NCBI RefSeq assembly: GCF_017873095.1
Contig: NZ_JAGGJU010000003.1
Location: 248,001-312,000 of the forward strand
DNA: 64,000 nucleotides
Direction of reading: 5' to 3'
Source: Heterorhizobium halophytocola
GTDB lineage: Bacteria > Pseudomonadota > Alphaproteobacteria > Rhizobiales > Rhizobiaceae
Below are positions 46,600 to 55,835 of the stretch, one piece after another. Under the pieces are notes generated by a model. The model did no database searches, was not told the DNA's origin, and saw nothing but the letters and a program-made list of their open reading frames with translations. Position numbers and translations under genes: made by a program. Numbering within the stretch: the stretch's first letter is position 1; every line of letters begins with the position of its first letter.

Positions 46600-46869
46600 C
46601 TAGCGAAGTTTCATCACCACCGGGCACCGCCGCTCGGGCGTGCTGATGTGCAGATGGATGGCGACCGGCGGCTGCGACTGGCGCCAGGCGCGGGCGCCGT
46701 GGCCGAGCAGCAGCCCGATCAGGTCCTTGGTCCGCGAACGCTGCCGCCCAAGGCCGATTTCGGCCAGTCGCATCGCCGCTTCGTGCAGCGGATGCAGGGT
46801 AGGGCGCTGCGGCATCGCATCGGCAACGTTGTGCCGTGCGAGATCCAGGCCGTTCTCTAAAGTCGCCAT
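46600..46869 (-). CDS. Conserved hypothetical protein, 89 residues
   Basis: A small protein beginning MATLENGLDLARHNVADAMPQRPTLHPLHEAAMRLAE. I do not recognise a named domain. The alternating hydrophobic pattern and AIHLHIS suggest a compact alpha/beta fold. An AGGA lies about eight bases before the ATG at 46869. It is 50 bases downstream of the D-Ala-D-Ala carboxypeptidase gene on the same strand, with a terminator after it. Confidence 0.6.
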   Translation of the reverse strand: MATLENGLDLARHNVADAMPQRPTLHPLHEAAMRLAEIGLGRQRSRTKDLIGLLLGHGARAWRQSQPPVAIHLHISTPERRCPVVMKLR

Positions 46870-46919
46870 CAAAAAATCCTCGTACGCAATACAAAAAATC
46901 GAGGTCGGGCAGGCCGGGT

Positions 46920-48353
46920 TTAAAGCGGCGCCGCCCAGCAGCCGACGCCATGCCGCTTCAGCGACTTGCAGGCATCGACTGCATCATTCTGGTTGTCGAA
47001 ACCGCCGAACCGGGCGCGATACACGTCGCCGGAACCGGTGTTGTAGGCGACGGCAAAGGGGGAGGCGGAACGCAAAACCTTTCCGCCCTTGTTCTGCGCA
47101 TGGCGCAGAAGCTCTTCGGCACCGTCGCGGCTTGGCGAGGTGCCGACCTGCACGATCCAGCCGGAACTGGGCTTGATCGAGCCGGTCTTGATAGAATCCG
47201 TGGCGGCAAGCTCCGCTGCGGACGAACCGCCCGGCAGGAAGGCCGGGGCGGGCGCAGGCACCGGCACCTCGGCCGACGGTACACGGGCCGCCAGCGCATT
47301 GACGGCAGCCGTAGCCGTGCCGGCGGATCCGTCGGCATAGGCAAGTGCAGCGTTTGTCGAGGCCACAGCACCGTTGTCGTAGCGCGGGATCGGCATCGGG
47401 CCGACGGCCGGCAGCGACGCGACCGGGACGTTGACATTCGCCGCACCCGGCGTGCGGGCAATGGTGAAGCGCTGCGGGCCGCGGCTTGCCTTGGGCATGT
47501 AGCTGGCGATCAGCTTCTTCATCTGCGCGTCGCGGCTGCGGCCGGTCTTGCCGCCGAGCACCACGCCCACCACCGAGCGGCCGCCATATTCGGCGGACGT
47601 GGCGAGATTGAAGCCGGAAGCATGGGTATAGCCGGTCTTGATGCCATCGACGCCGCGAACCTTGCCCAGCAGGCGATTGTGATTGCCGATCCGCTGCTTG
47701 CCGAACTTGAACACGCGGGTGTTGAAGTAGTGGTAATATTGCGGGAAATGCTGGCGCAGCGCGATGCCGAGCAGCGCCTGGTCGTGCGCCGTGGTCATCT
47801 GCGCCTTGTTCGGCAGGCCATTGGCGTTGCGATAGGTGGTGTTGCGCATCCCGAGGCTATGGGCCTTGGCGGTCATCAGCTGCGCGAAATGGGCTTCCGA
47901 GCCGCCGCCGACATATTCGCCGAGCGCGGTCGCCATGTCGTTGGCGGACCGCGTGACGAGCGACAGCATGGCCTGTTCGACGGTCAGGCTGCCGCCGGCA
48001 CGCACGCCGAGCTTGCTCGGCGGCTGGGCCGCCGCATGGCGCGAGACGGTGATCCGGTCGCTGAGCTTGATGCGCCCGGACTCCAGTGCCTCGAACGTCA
48101 GGTAGAGCGTCATCATCTTCGTGAGAGAGGCCGGGAAGCGCTTGGAATCCGCATGGCTCTCATAGAGAACCTTGCCCGTCTTGGCATCCATGACGATGCC
48201 GGCATAAGGGGCGGCGGCGGCAGGCGCGGCACAGGCAGCAAAGGCAAAACCGGCGACAACCGTCAAGCGTACGAGAGGGTTTGCGAACGGCCGGGAGATG
48301 GCCTTCGTCAAACTGCGGGTAAAATTAGATAGTTGCACCGCTGAACTCTTCAT
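46920..48353 (-). CDS. D-alanyl-D-alanine carboxypeptidase with C-terminal SPOR domain
   Basis: A 477-residue S11-family penicillin-binding protein. A signal or anchor covers residues 25-48. Catalytic motifs are S76-L-T-K79, S136-A-N138 and K239-T-G241. A low-complexity Ala/Pro linker follows. The C-terminal SPOR domain (about 395-477, SSGWIVQVGTSPSRDGAEELL...) binds denuded glycan strands at division sites. It trims the terminal D-Ala of stem peptides in the periplasm. I start at MKSSAVQ (48353); the frame is open further upstream without similarity. Confidence 0.9.
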   Translation of the reverse strand: MKSSAVQLSNFTRSLTKAISRPFANPLVRLTVVAGFAFAACAAPAAAAPYAGIVMDAKTGKVLYESHADSKRFPASLTKMMTLYLTFEALESGRIKLSDRITVSRHAAAQPPSKLGVRAGGSLTVEQAMLSLVTRSANDMATALGEYVGGGSEAHFAQLMTAKAHSLGMRNTTYRNANGLPNKAQMTTAHDQALLGIALRQHFPQYYHYFNTRVFKFGKQRIGNHNRLLGKVRGVDGIKTGYTHASGFNLATSAEYGGRSVVGVVLGGKTGRSRDAQMKKLIASYMPKASRGPQRFTIARTPGAANVNVPVASLPAVGPMPIPRYDNGAVASTNAALAYADGSAGTATAAVNALAARVPSAEVPVPAPAPAFLPGGSSAAELAATDSIKTGSIKPSSGWIVQVGTSPSRDGAEELLRHAQNKGGKVLRSASPFAVAYNTGSGDVYRARFGGFDNQNDAVDACKSLKRHGVGCWAAPL

Positions 48354-48459
48354 TCGTTCGTATTTGTCGGACGCCCCCGCGACCCTTGACCGAAAGACTA
48401 GCTTGGTGCCGTTACCAAGAGGTTTATGATGAAGAAAACCTTGCCTGTTCAGGGCGGAT

Positions 48460-49206
48460 TTATTGCAAATCGGCGGTCTGGACCTTGCTGACGCGGTCGG
48501 AAACATAGCCGACGACGCTGCTGTCGAGCTTGGCCCAGTCGGGCAGAAGCTTGGCGGAGAACCGGTAGAGCACGGTGAGGTCCTGTCCGACATGGACGTC
48601 GCGCTGGCAGTCTCCCGAAGAGGTCGGCTGGCCGGCGGCCGGCATCAGGCAGCGCACCACGTAGTCGGGCTCGCCGGGCCGCGCTGCGGTCAGCACGATC
48701 TCACCGTCGAAACCGGTGCCGGGGCGAAGCCGGTGCTCGACGAGCCCGTGGGAAAACGGTTTCGGGCTGCCCTCGAACAGGTGATCATAGATCGCGTCCA
48801 GCCGTCCCGACATGTCGCGCGACATGGTGCTTTGCGACAGCTGGAGAAAGATCAGCCCGTCGGAGCGCGAGACGTCGTCGAAGCGGTCGCGATATTCGCG
48901 GCGATAGCCGCTCATCTCCGGCCAGAGAAAGGCCAGATCAACCCGCTCGGTCAGCCCGGAATGGCGCTGGCTGGCAAATCGCAGCGTATTGGCCGGCAGG
49001 CGCAACGCATCCTGTCCGACGACAATGGTGAGGACCTCGGTGCTGTCGGTATGGCCGGCGATCACCAGCCGGTCGCCGAGCATGCGGGCGCCGATGTTGA
49101 TTGCGACGGAGAGGGCGGCGATGACCAGTACGACGGCGGTGACCTTGGCCACGAAGCCGCTCGAAAGAAGCGGAAGGTCTTCGGCCTTGCTGCCCGCATT
49201 TGACAT
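48460..49206 (-). CDS. Membrane-anchored hypothetical protein
   Basis: A 248-residue protein with one N-terminal membrane helix (about residues 19-43, FVAKVTAVVLVIAALSVAINIGA). A soluble, presumably periplasmic domain follows. It contains LRLPANTLRFASQRHSGLTERVDLAFLWPEMSGY and a pair of cysteines (VRCLMP, GDCQRD) that could form a disulphide. I do not recognise a named family. GAGGAC lies about five bases before the ATG at 49206. It is on the same strand as the carboxypeptidase gene but 106 bases upstream. Confidence 0.65.
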   Translation of the reverse strand: MSNAGSKAEDLPLLSSGFVAKVTAVVLVIAALSVAINIGARMLGDRLVIAGHTDSTEVLTIVVGQDALRLPANTLRFASQRHSGLTERVDLAFLWPEMSGYRREYRDRFDDVSRSDGLIFLQLSQSTMSRDMSGRLDAIYDHLFEGSPKPFSHGLVEHRLRPGTGFDGEIVLTAARPGEPDYVVRCLMPAAGQPTSSGDCQRDVHVGQDLTVLYRFSAKLLPDWAKLDSSVVGYVSDRVSKVQTADLQ

Positions 49207-49372
49207 GATCGTCCTCGCCCCTGTCGCTTTTGCCGCCGAACCCCGCCGGGGCCGGTGGTCAAGCCATGGCCGCATCCCTTGAGTCGGCCTTGGGATCACC
49301 GTGATTTACTATGGTTAACGGGCAGTTAAGTGCTTCAGGCGTCAGGGGAGGAAGGCTGCGGTGAAAACGGGG

Positions 49373-49404
49373 AAGCCGACCCCGGGCGTTCGGGGTCGGC
49401 TTTT
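49373..49404. terminator. Hairpin between two minus-strand genes
   Basis: A perfect 12-bp stem, AAGCCGACCCCG (49373-49384) / CGGGGTCGGCTT (49391-49402), lies downstream of the BTLCP gene (minus). The T4 is on the plus-strand side, so its efficiency for the minus strand is uncertain. Confidence 0.55.
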
Positions 49405-49484
49405 CTGGCTCCGGTCGGGGACGGGGATGCGGGGGGACGGACCGAGGCCAAAACTGGCTGTTCTTGAGGCGGGCGCTTGTGGCC

Positions 49485-50096
49485 TCAGTTGCTCGAGACG
49501 CTGCCGACGGCGACGGCACGACCGTCCTGCAGCTTGACCCAATGCGCCGGATTGTCGGTCGCCTGGCGCTTCAGGTAGGTGTATTCGGTCTCCGACCACA
49601 GCAGCACCTTGTTGCGCATGTTGTCGAGCACGAAGTCGCCGCGGTCTGTGCGGACCGTCAGCACGGCATGGCCTTCGCCATTGGGCTGCAGCACAACGGT
49701 CAGCAGCAGGTCGGACGGCGAGAAGCCGGCCTGTTCCAGCAGCTTCTGCTTCAGCAGCGCATAGTCTTCACAGTCGCCGACGGTGCGCGGATAGGTCCAC
49801 AGTTCCTCGACGCCGTAGATCTGCTGATCGGTCATCGGACGGATCTCGGTGTTGACGTCGTAATTGATCTCCAGAAGACGCTTCCAGCGCGCCTGGGTCA
49901 GCACCGACGGCCCCTGGTCGCCGGCTGTCGGCTGGCATTCGGCCTGGTGGGTCTTGCAGAATTCATAATGGCCGATCGGCGGATTGGCGCGGCCGACCAC
50001 ATGCATGCTGATCGGCAGGGCTGCGGCCTGCAGGGCCGAGAGAGCCGCAAAAGCCGCGGCGGCGATGATCGTCTTGGCGAAGGTTGCCGTTGTCAT
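49485..50096 (-). CDS. Bacterial transglutaminase-like cysteine proteinase (BTLCP)
   Basis: A 203-residue PF06035 protein. A signal peptide covers about residues 1-27. The catalytic triad is C109 (VGDCEDYALLK), H143 (GEGHAVL) and D158 (FVLDNM). These periplasmic enzymes resemble LapG, which cleaves surface adhesins under c-di-GMP control, but other members have no known substrate. I start at MTTATF (50096). A PilZ gene lies upstream at 50774-51385, but a 677-base gap separates them, so any link is only suggestive. Confidence 0.85.
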   Translation of the reverse strand: MTTATFAKTIIAAAAFAALSALQAAALPISMHVVGRANPPIGHYEFCKTHQAECQPTAGDQGPSVLTQARWKRLLEINYDVNTEIRPMTDQQIYGVEELWTYPRTVGDCEDYALLKQKLLEQAGFSPSDLLLTVVLQPNGEGHAVLTVRTDRGDFVLDNMRNKVLLWSETEYTYLKRQATDNPAHWVKLQDGRAVAVGSVSSN

Positions 50097-50773
50097 GAGC
50101 TTGTCTCCCCGTTGTTGGAAGGACAATCGCACGAAGATTTTTAGCCATCGCAAAATCGCAAAGTAAAACTAAGTCTAAATCAGACTAAACTACGGATCAA
50201 ATAAGAATAGAATAGTATTAAAATGCGAAGCAAATTTATCTAAAACTGTCGATAAATGCCGTGAAATTTCAGATGCGTGCGCGAGCGTAAGATATGAAAA
50301 TTCAATGAAAACAGCACGTTGATCCGCGCGATCAGCTGGCGACAGGCGGAAAACCTGTGCCGCGGACGCCGCTGCGGATGGCCCGTTTTGCTTGCGCGGC
50401 GCGGGATATTGCACATCGACATGCGCGCGCGGATGCTCAATCGGTCGTTATCGACCGCGAAAAAAACTGTGTCATCGTGAGATTTTTTTGTCGCGCGGCC
50501 CGCATTCTCGTCCTGCGAGCTGTCGCAAAGCCGCAATCGGCCGTGCGGTCCCTTCCCATGGAGCCCCGTTGAGGACACTTAGCCAGGCTTCAGCGCCGCC
50601 GGCGGCCATCCGGTGATGTCGGCACGACGTCGCGCAGGCGCACTCTGGGTGCGCTCAAGCTTTGGGATATGTGAAGGGGTGGGGCGGCCCGATGGTCATC
50701 CGGCCCGACAAGGGGCTCGAAAGATCACAGCCTGGCCGCCGCGGTTGCCGTGCGTAGCGGGGCGAAGCCCCCG
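50097..50773. other. Long gene-free region with an AT-rich core
   Basis: 677 bases without a credible gene. Bases 50141-50330 are strikingly AT-rich compared with the rest of the window. They include a small dyad AGTCT-N5-AGACT (50179-50193). Bases 50340-50770 return to high GC and end in the hairpin GGGGC-GAA-GCCCC (50759-50771) just after the PilZ stop. The AT-rich part may hold the promoter of the BTLCP gene. Confidence 0.45.
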
Positions 50774-51385
50774 TCAGAGAAATTCGGTGAGGTTTTCGCG
50801 CGACTGCAGGGTGGCGAACTCGATGGCAATGCCTTCGAGGAAGTGGCGCACCACGCGCCCGCGCATATTGCCGACCTGCACTTCGGTGCCGAGCTTTGGG
50901 CGAATGTCGACATCGACTGCGGCACCCGACAGCGACAGGTCGAGCAGGCGGCAATCGAAATAAGTGCCGTCTCCAAGCGTCAGGCGCGTTTTCGTCTGGC
51001 GCGGCGACAGGCGGTCATGGCGGCGATCTTCCGGCAGGCCCAGTTCGTGCTTGTTGGCAATCCAGATCAGCTGCGCTGCAAGCTTTTCGCGCTTGCGGTC
51101 GGTCGCGTTGATCGACATGACGAAGCCGTTGTCGTTGACCCGTGTGACGATGCCCTCGAGCCGTCCGAGATGATCGATATAGGCGATCACCCGTTCGCTG
51201 GTCCGCGGCCGGCCCTGGCAGGCAAAGGCGACATCGCCCGGCGACATATCGGTCGCCGTGCAGACATATTCCTCGTAATTGGCCAGCATCAGACGGCCTT
51301 CCAGATTGATCGTGACGCGCTGGAAGGCGCCTTGATCGACATGGGCAGGGTGGGTCGCGCTCGGCTCTGATCTGAATGAATACAT
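50774..51385 (-). CDS. PilZ domain protein (c-di-GMP effector)
   Basis: A 203-residue protein with two PilZ-like modules. The second (about residues 118-195) has the c-di-GMP site: an arginine-rich start (RRHDRLSPRQ) and DLSLSGAAV, the D/NxSxxG motif. The N-terminal module (about 20-100) shares the beta-barrel pattern (DMSPGDVAF, RVNDNGFVM) but lacks a full RxxxR motif, so it may not bind the ligand. It is monocistronic. Downstream targets cannot be read from the sequence. Confidence 0.85.
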   Translation of the reverse strand: MYSFRSEPSATHPAHVDQGAFQRVTINLEGRLMLANYEEYVCTATDMSPGDVAFACQGRPRTSERVIAYIDHLGRLEGIVTRVNDNGFVMSINATDRKREKLAAQLIWIANKHELGLPEDRRHDRLSPRQTKTRLTLGDGTYFDCRLLDLSLSGAAVDVDIRPKLGTEVQVGNMRGRVVRHFLEGIAIEFATLQSRENLTEFL

Positions 51386-51693
51386 CGAATTATCTCAACT
51401 GTAATGCCTCAACATAAGACCTGCGCGGTTAACAGAAGGTTTTGCTTTTTAAGATCGCGAAAATTAGAGGCACACCGGTATTAAGGTTAAAAGAGAGTTT
51501 CAGTTGCGCGTTACTGGGCCAGATGCGATTGGATCCCCACAAGGCAGCGCGTCATGCAGCTGTCGGCACCAATTGGTAGGGGCTGAAAAACCCCGCTGAG
51601 CCGTCCGGTTAACTGCCCGGACGGCTTTTTTTTGGCGCAGCACTGCTGTATGGCTCGCCCGGTGGCGCGAGTGAGAGACAGTCAGGCAGGTCG
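51386..51693. other. Gene-free region with stacked hairpins (possible small RNA)
   Basis: 308 bases without a protein gene. On the plus strand there are the palindrome ACCAATTGGT (51568-51577), a small GGGG/CCCC hairpin (51579-51594) and a strong terminator (51600-51633). The order looks like the 3' end of a small RNA, since no plus-strand gene precedes it. Confidence 0.5.
51600..51633 (+). terminator. Strong rho-independent terminator with no gene upstream
   Basis: The 9-bp stem GCCGTCCGG (51600-51608) / CCGGACGGC (51617-51625) is followed by T8. The nearest plus-strand gene, rhomboid, starts 60 bases downstream, and the gene upstream (PilZ) is on the other strand. Confidence 0.9.
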
Positions 51694-52437
51694 ATGAACG
51701 CAGCACTTCCCGAGCAGAGGCCGGATAGCGGCCCCGGTCCCATCCCTCCCGGTCCGACGCCTCCCGGTCGCCCGCCGCGCGAGCCGGTGTTCAACCTGCC
51801 GGGCCCGGTGCTGGCGGCACTTGCCGTGATCGTCGTGATCTTCGCCATCCAGTCGATCGTCCCGCCGGATGTCGAGGAATGGATGGTCATCGTCTTCGGC
51901 TTTTCGCCGCTGCGCTACGCGCCGGTATTTGCCCCGGACGGGCTTGCCTATCTGTGGACGCCGGTCACCTATTCCCTGCTGCATGGCGGCATTGCCCATC
52001 TCGGCTTCAATGCGCTCTGGCTTGCCGCCTTCGGCACGCCGGTCGCCCGCCGCATCGGCCCGCTGCGCTTCCTGCTGTTCTGGATCCTGTCTTCGATTGC
52101 CGGCGCCGCCTTCCATCTTGCGGTCAATTTCGGCGATCCGTCGCTGATGATCGGCGCCTCCGGCGTGATATCCGGCCTGATGGGCTCGGCCTGCCGCTTT
52201 GCCTTCTCGCCGCCGGTGCTGCGCGCGCCGGGCGTCGTCGCCTGGCCGCGGCTGTCGATCCTGCAGGCGCTGCAGACCCGTACCGTCCTAATGTTCACCA
52301 TCGCCTGGCTGGTCGGCAATCTGCTGGCGGCCTTCGGCGTCTTTGGCCAGGTCGGCGGCGCGATCGCCTGGGATGCCCATCTCGGCGGTTTTCTCTTCGG
52401 CTTCCTGCTGTTCGGTCTGTTCGACCCGCAGCGGTGA
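51694..52437 (+). CDS. Rhomboid family intramembrane serine protease
   Basis: A 247-residue protein with a proline-rich cytoplasmic N terminus (residues 8-30) and six membrane helices. Rhomboid motifs are HGGIAHLGFNALWL (first loop), the nucleophile S156 in GASGVISG and H229 in WDAHLGG, the catalytic dyad. It cleaves membrane proteins within or next to the membrane. Substrates are unknown. It is followed by a CBS-domain gene 148 bases downstream. Confidence 0.9.
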   Translation: MNAALPEQRPDSGPGPIPPGPTPPGRPPREPVFNLPGPVLAALAVIVVIFAIQSIVPPDVEEWMVIVFGFSPLRYAPVFAPDGLAYLWTPVTYSLLHGGIAHLGFNALWLAAFGTPVARRIGPLRFLLFWILSSIAGAAFHLAVNFGDPSLMIGASGVISGLMGSACRFAFSPPVLRAPGVVAWPRLSILQALQTRTVLMFTIAWLVGNLLAAFGVFGQVGGAIAWDAHLGGFLFGFLLFGLFDPQR

Positions 52438-52585
52438 TCTGCCGTTGGCCGCGGCGGCGGAACCGCGCTTATCTGCGGCGCCCGCGTTGTTATTGCGGAT
52501 TCCTGCAAATAGAGGCAGACTTGCGATCGCGCGACCCGGTTGGGGGCGGCCGGCAGCGCATGGGACTGTAGCAGAGGAGGACAAC

Positions 52586-53020
52586 ATGCCCGTACTCGTG
52601 AAAACCATTCTGGACGCAAAGGGCCGCGACGTGGTGACCATCGGTCCGCAGACGACGCTGGCCGAGACCGCAAAAACCCTTGAGACCCACAAGATCGGTG
52701 CTGTCGTCGTGGTCGGCATGGAAAACCGCATTGTCGGCATCTTCACCGAGCGCGATCTGGTCAAGGCTGTTGGACAGCGCGGTGCCGCCTGCCTCGACGA
52801 GCCGGTCGCAAGCACGATGACGGCGAATGTCTATCGTTGCGGTGACGACACCACGGTCGACGAGCTGATGGAAGTCATGTCATCCCGGCGATTCCGCCAT
52901 GCGCCCGTCGAGGAAGCGGGCAAGCTTGCCGGCATCATCTCGATCGGTGACGTGGTCAAGAGCCGCATCCGCGAGATCGAAAACGAGGCCGAGCAGATCA
53001 AGGCCTATATCGCCGGCTGA
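52586..53020 (+). CDS. CBS domain pair protein
   Basis: A 144-residue cytoplasmic protein made of two CBS motifs (about residues 10-65 and 75-132). Landmarks are IGAVVVVGMENRIVGIFTERDLVKAV and RHAPVEEAGKLAGIISIGDVVK. CBS pairs bind adenosine nucleotides or SAM and serve as energy or metabolite sensors; a stand-alone pair often regulates another protein. GAGGAGG precedes the ATG at 52586. Widely conserved in alphaproteobacteria, its partner is not known. Confidence 0.9.
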   Translation: MPVLVKTILDAKGRDVVTIGPQTTLAETAKTLETHKIGAVVVVGMENRIVGIFTERDLVKAVGQRGAACLDEPVASTMTANVYRCGDDTTVDELMEVMSSRRFRHAPVEEAGKLAGIISIGDVVKSRIREIENEAEQIKAYIAG

Positions 53021-53130
53021 CAATTCCGGCGCCCGGCGACCGGCCGCGTCTTGCCGGTTCCGTCTCCCGCGTCAGACTGCGCCCCGCCTTGACCGGCGTG
53101 GAACGGCGCATCCGTCCTCCATGCGTCGCG

Positions 53131-53194
53131 GCATGTCGGCAAGAGCGCATGTCGACAATGGAGCATGTCGACAATGGAGCCTGTCGAAGTGGGA
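53131..53194. repeat. Four 16-bp tandem repeats
   Basis: Four units of exactly 16 bases start at 53131, 53147, 53163 and 53179. Units 2 and 3 are identical (GCATGTCGACAATGGA); units 1 and 4 are degenerate. The TGTCGACA palindrome is inside the unit. They lie between the CBS gene and the convergent patatin gene. Confidence 0.85.
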
Positions 53195-53229
53195 GGCGAT
53201 GGCGAGCGCCATGGCGGCGCTGTGGCCGA

Positions 53230-54183
53230 TCAGCGTGCAATCACTTCCTGCATGCGCCGGATCTCGACGATCCGCGCCTTGGCCTCCTCATAGCCGCGGT
53301 CGATCGCTTCGCCGGCCCGGTGGAATTCGGACAGGCCGATATCGTTGACCCGCGGCTGCAGCGCCAGATCCGGCGGATCGCCGGCAAGACGCGCCCGCGA
53401 CAGCCGGTCCTGAATGATGTTGAAGGCCTGCACCATGACGCTGCCCGCACCGAGGCCGCGCCCCTGGGGCGCCGTTGGTGCCGGCGGCTGGTCGCTGGGC
53501 CGGTGCTTGACGACGGCCGAGCGGCCGTAAAGGTCGTAGTTCAGGTTGACCGCCATCACCAGCTGCTGTTCATGCGCGCGACAGACGGAGACCGGTACCG
53601 GATTGACCATGGCGCCGTCGACCAGCAGCCGGTTCTCGCTCTTCACCGGCTCGAAAATGCCGGGCAGGGCATAGGAGGCGCGGATCGCGTTGATCAGGCT
53701 GCCGCCGTCGATCCAGACCTCGTGGCCGGTGCGCAGTTCGGTGGCGACCGCCACGAAGGGGATCGACAGGTCTTCGATGTTGAGGTCGGCCAGATGCTCC
53801 TGCATCCGCTTGGTCAGCCGCATGCCGCCGAGCAGTCCGCCGCCGCCGATGGTCAGGTCCAGCAGGCCGGCAATGCGGCGCATGGTGAGCGAGCGGGCAA
53901 AGGTTTCCAGCTCGTCGAGTTTGCCGGCCAGATAGCAGCCGCCGACCAGCGCGCCGATCGAGGTGCCGGCAATCATGCTGACTTCGATCCCGGCCTCGTC
54001 GAGCGCCCGCAGCACGCCGATATGGGCCCAGCCGCGCGCCGCACCGCCGCCGAGCGCCAGAGCGATCTTGGCACGAACAGGCTTTGCGGGGGCTTCGTCG
54101 TCACCGGGGTGCAGCGGCTCGAGCGCCTTGAGACCCTCGGTCTCGATGGCTGATGTGTGGCGGCTGAGCGTAAAGTTCAGCAT
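53230..54183 (-). CDS. Patatin-like phospholipase family protein (RssA-like)
   Basis: A 317-residue patatin-family lipid hydrolase. The oxyanion loop GGGAARG is at 45-51, the nucleophile is S75 (GTSIG), and the dyad aspartate is D189 (VDGAMVNP). It has no signal peptide, so it acts in the cytoplasm or on the inner membrane. It resembles RssA, whose exact substrate is not settled. I start at MLNFTL (54183); the frame is open upstream but lacks similarity. It is convergent with the CBS gene. Confidence 0.88.
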   Translation of the reverse strand: MLNFTLSRHTSAIETEGLKALEPLHPGDDEAPAKPVRAKIALALGGGAARGWAHIGVLRALDEAGIEVSMIAGTSIGALVGGCYLAGKLDELETFARSLTMRRIAGLLDLTIGGGGLLGGMRLTKRMQEHLADLNIEDLSIPFVAVATELRTGHEVWIDGGSLINAIRASYALPGIFEPVKSENRLLVDGAMVNPVPVSVCRAHEQQLVMAVNLNYDLYGRSAVVKHRPSDQPPAPTAPQGRGLGAGSVMVQAFNIIQDRLSRARLAGDPPDLALQPRVNDIGLSEFHRAGEAIDRGYEEAKARIVEIRRMQEVIAR

Positions 54184-54435
54184 GGACGCGGCTCCCGGTA
54201 TATTAAATGTCCCGAATATTGAATTAGCGCATGACAAGTTTACCATTTCATTTACAGCCCCAATGGGACTGTTCAAAGATGGTGCAGAAAACAACTTGTA
54301 ACGCAGGCTCGAAGAGTGTGAAGACGGCTTATCAATTGGCCGGCACCCACGAGAGGAGACCGTGCACGCCAAGGCGCCGGCAACGATAATATTGGGCGGT
54401 AAAGGCCGGCTCCCGCACCGGGTCGGCGGCGTTTC

Positions 54436-54900
54436 TCAGGCCTTGTCGGCGCTTTCGGCATAGACCTCTGAGGGGTCGAAATGGCGGTGATCGTCGGTAA
54501 TCGTCAGGGCGGCCCCGTCGTCGCTGGCGGTCGCCACCCGGTAGAAGCAGGAGCGCCGGCCGGTGTGGCAGGTCGCGTCATGGCCCGCCACCTCGACCTT
54601 CAGCCAGATGGCATCCTGGTCGCAGTCGGTGCGCAGTTCCACGACCGTCTGCAGATTGCCGGAGGTCTCGCCCTTCTTCCACAGCGCCTGGCGCGAGCGC
54701 GAGAAGTAGTGCGCAATGCCGGTCTCCAGCGTGCGCGACAGCGCCTCGGCATTCATGTGGGCAACCATCAGCAGTTCACCGTCGCGCGCATCCGTCACCA
54801 CCGCGGTCACAAGACCGTGATCGTCGAATTTCGGAGTGAAGGGGCCATTGCCCTCCAATGCCGATTTGTCGGACGGGGGCGGGGCAAACTCGATCGTCAT
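54436..54900 (-). CDS. hisI: Phosphoribosyl-AMP cyclohydrolase
   Basis: A 154-residue stand-alone HisI that opens the adenine ring of PR-AMP in the third step of histidine synthesis. Metal-binding residues are in [13 protein letters not shown] and in the second cysteine of [19 protein letters not shown] contacts the substrate. hisE is not fused. It is the second gene of a folE-hisI pair 22 bases apart, a linkage seen in rhizobia. Confidence 0.96.
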   Translation of the reverse strand: MTIEFAPPPSDKSALEGNGPFTPKFDDHGLVTAVVTDARDGELLMVAHMNAEALSRTLETGIAHYFSRSRQALWKKGETSGNLQTVVELRTDCDQDAIWLKVEVAGHDATCHTGRRSCFYRVATASDDGAALTITDDHRHFDPSEVYAESADKA

Positions 54901-54922
54901 CGTCGTGTTCCTGCGAAAAGCC

Positions 54923-55525
54923 TCAGCGGCCGCGCACCATGGTCATGAAGCGCACCTGCTCGGTCGGCTCCTCGAACGAGCCGCGGAAAGTGGTCGTCAG
55001 CGTCGTCGAGCCGGATTTGCGCACGCCGCGCATGGACATGCACATATGTTCGGCCTCGATCATCACCGCTATGCCGCGGGGAGCCAGCGCGCTTTCGATC
55101 GCCGAGGTGATCTGGGCGGTCATCGCTTCCTGCGTCTGCAGCCGACGGCCGAAGATATCGACCACGCGGGCGAGCTTCGACAGGCCGATCACCCGGTTGT
55201 CGGGCAGGTAGCCGATATGGGCCTTGCCGATGATCGGTACCATGTGATGTTCGCAATGGGAAAAGAACGGGATGTCGCGGACAAGCACCATGTCGTTATA
55301 GCCGGCCACTTCCTCGAAAGTGGTGCCGAGCACGCTGTCGACGTCGGCGTCATAGCCGCCAAACAGTTCCTGGTAGGCCTTTGCCACGCGCTTGGGCGTG
55401 TCCAGCAGGCCTTCGCGGTTCGGATCGTCTCCGGCCCAGCGCAGTAAGACCCGTACGGCCTCTTCGGCCTCTTCGCGGCTCGGTTTGCCCTCCACGGGAA
55501 CCAGCTTCTTCACAATGGCATCCAT
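54923..55525 (-). CDS. folE: GTP cyclohydrolase I FolE
   Basis: A 200-residue GTP cyclohydrolase I, the first step of tetrahydrofolate synthesis. Zinc ligands are C91 and H94 (HCEHHM) and C162 (EHMCMSMRG). The nucleotide site includes [13 protein letters not shown] start at MDAIVKK (55525). hisI follows 22 bases downstream. Length and motifs match the zinc-dependent type I enzyme. Confidence 0.97.
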   Translation of the reverse strand: MDAIVKKLVPVEGKPSREEAEEAVRVLLRWAGDDPNREGLLDTPKRVAKAYQELFGGYDADVDSVLGTTFEEVAGYNDMVLVRDIPFFSHCEHHMVPIIGKAHIGYLPDNRVIGLSKLARVVDIFGRRLQTQEAMTAQITSAIESALAPRGIAVMIEAEHMCMSMRGVRKSGSTTLTTTFRGSFEEPTEQVRFMTMVRGR

Positions 55526-55835
55526 ACTATTTTTCTCCACGGCAAGCGCGTGTCGCCGCTTTGTCCTTGAATACGGTCCGTAAATGAGGACTTTCCCCCG
55601 CCTTGGCAAGTGCGGCTCTCGGTTTTGTCCGGCGCCTTGCTTGGAAAACGCCGTTTTCTTTGATTGGCGCCGGGACATCTCCTATATGGAGGAGAGGCGC
55701 TGCTCGGGAAGGGGCTGCGGATACGACGCTGTGTTCGCGCAGGACGCCGCGAACCCTTTTCCGCCGACGCAAATCGGCTCCTGTCATTTCTCGGGCCGGC
55801 ACGCCGCCCTTGTTTGCCTTCTGGATGTCATGGTC
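55526..55835. other. Divergent region between folE and the Fe-S scaffold gene
   Basis: 310 bases holding both 5' regions. An imperfectly spaced dyad CCGGCGCC (55629-55636) / GGCGCCGG (55667-55674) is visible, but I see no clear promoter or known operator. The frame upstream of the scaffold gene is open but not gene-like. Confidence 0.4.

Noticed and set aside
50613..50963. 116-residue plus-strand frame near the PilZ gene
   Set aside because: Overlaps the well-supported PilZ gene on the other strand, with Arg-rich shadow composition.
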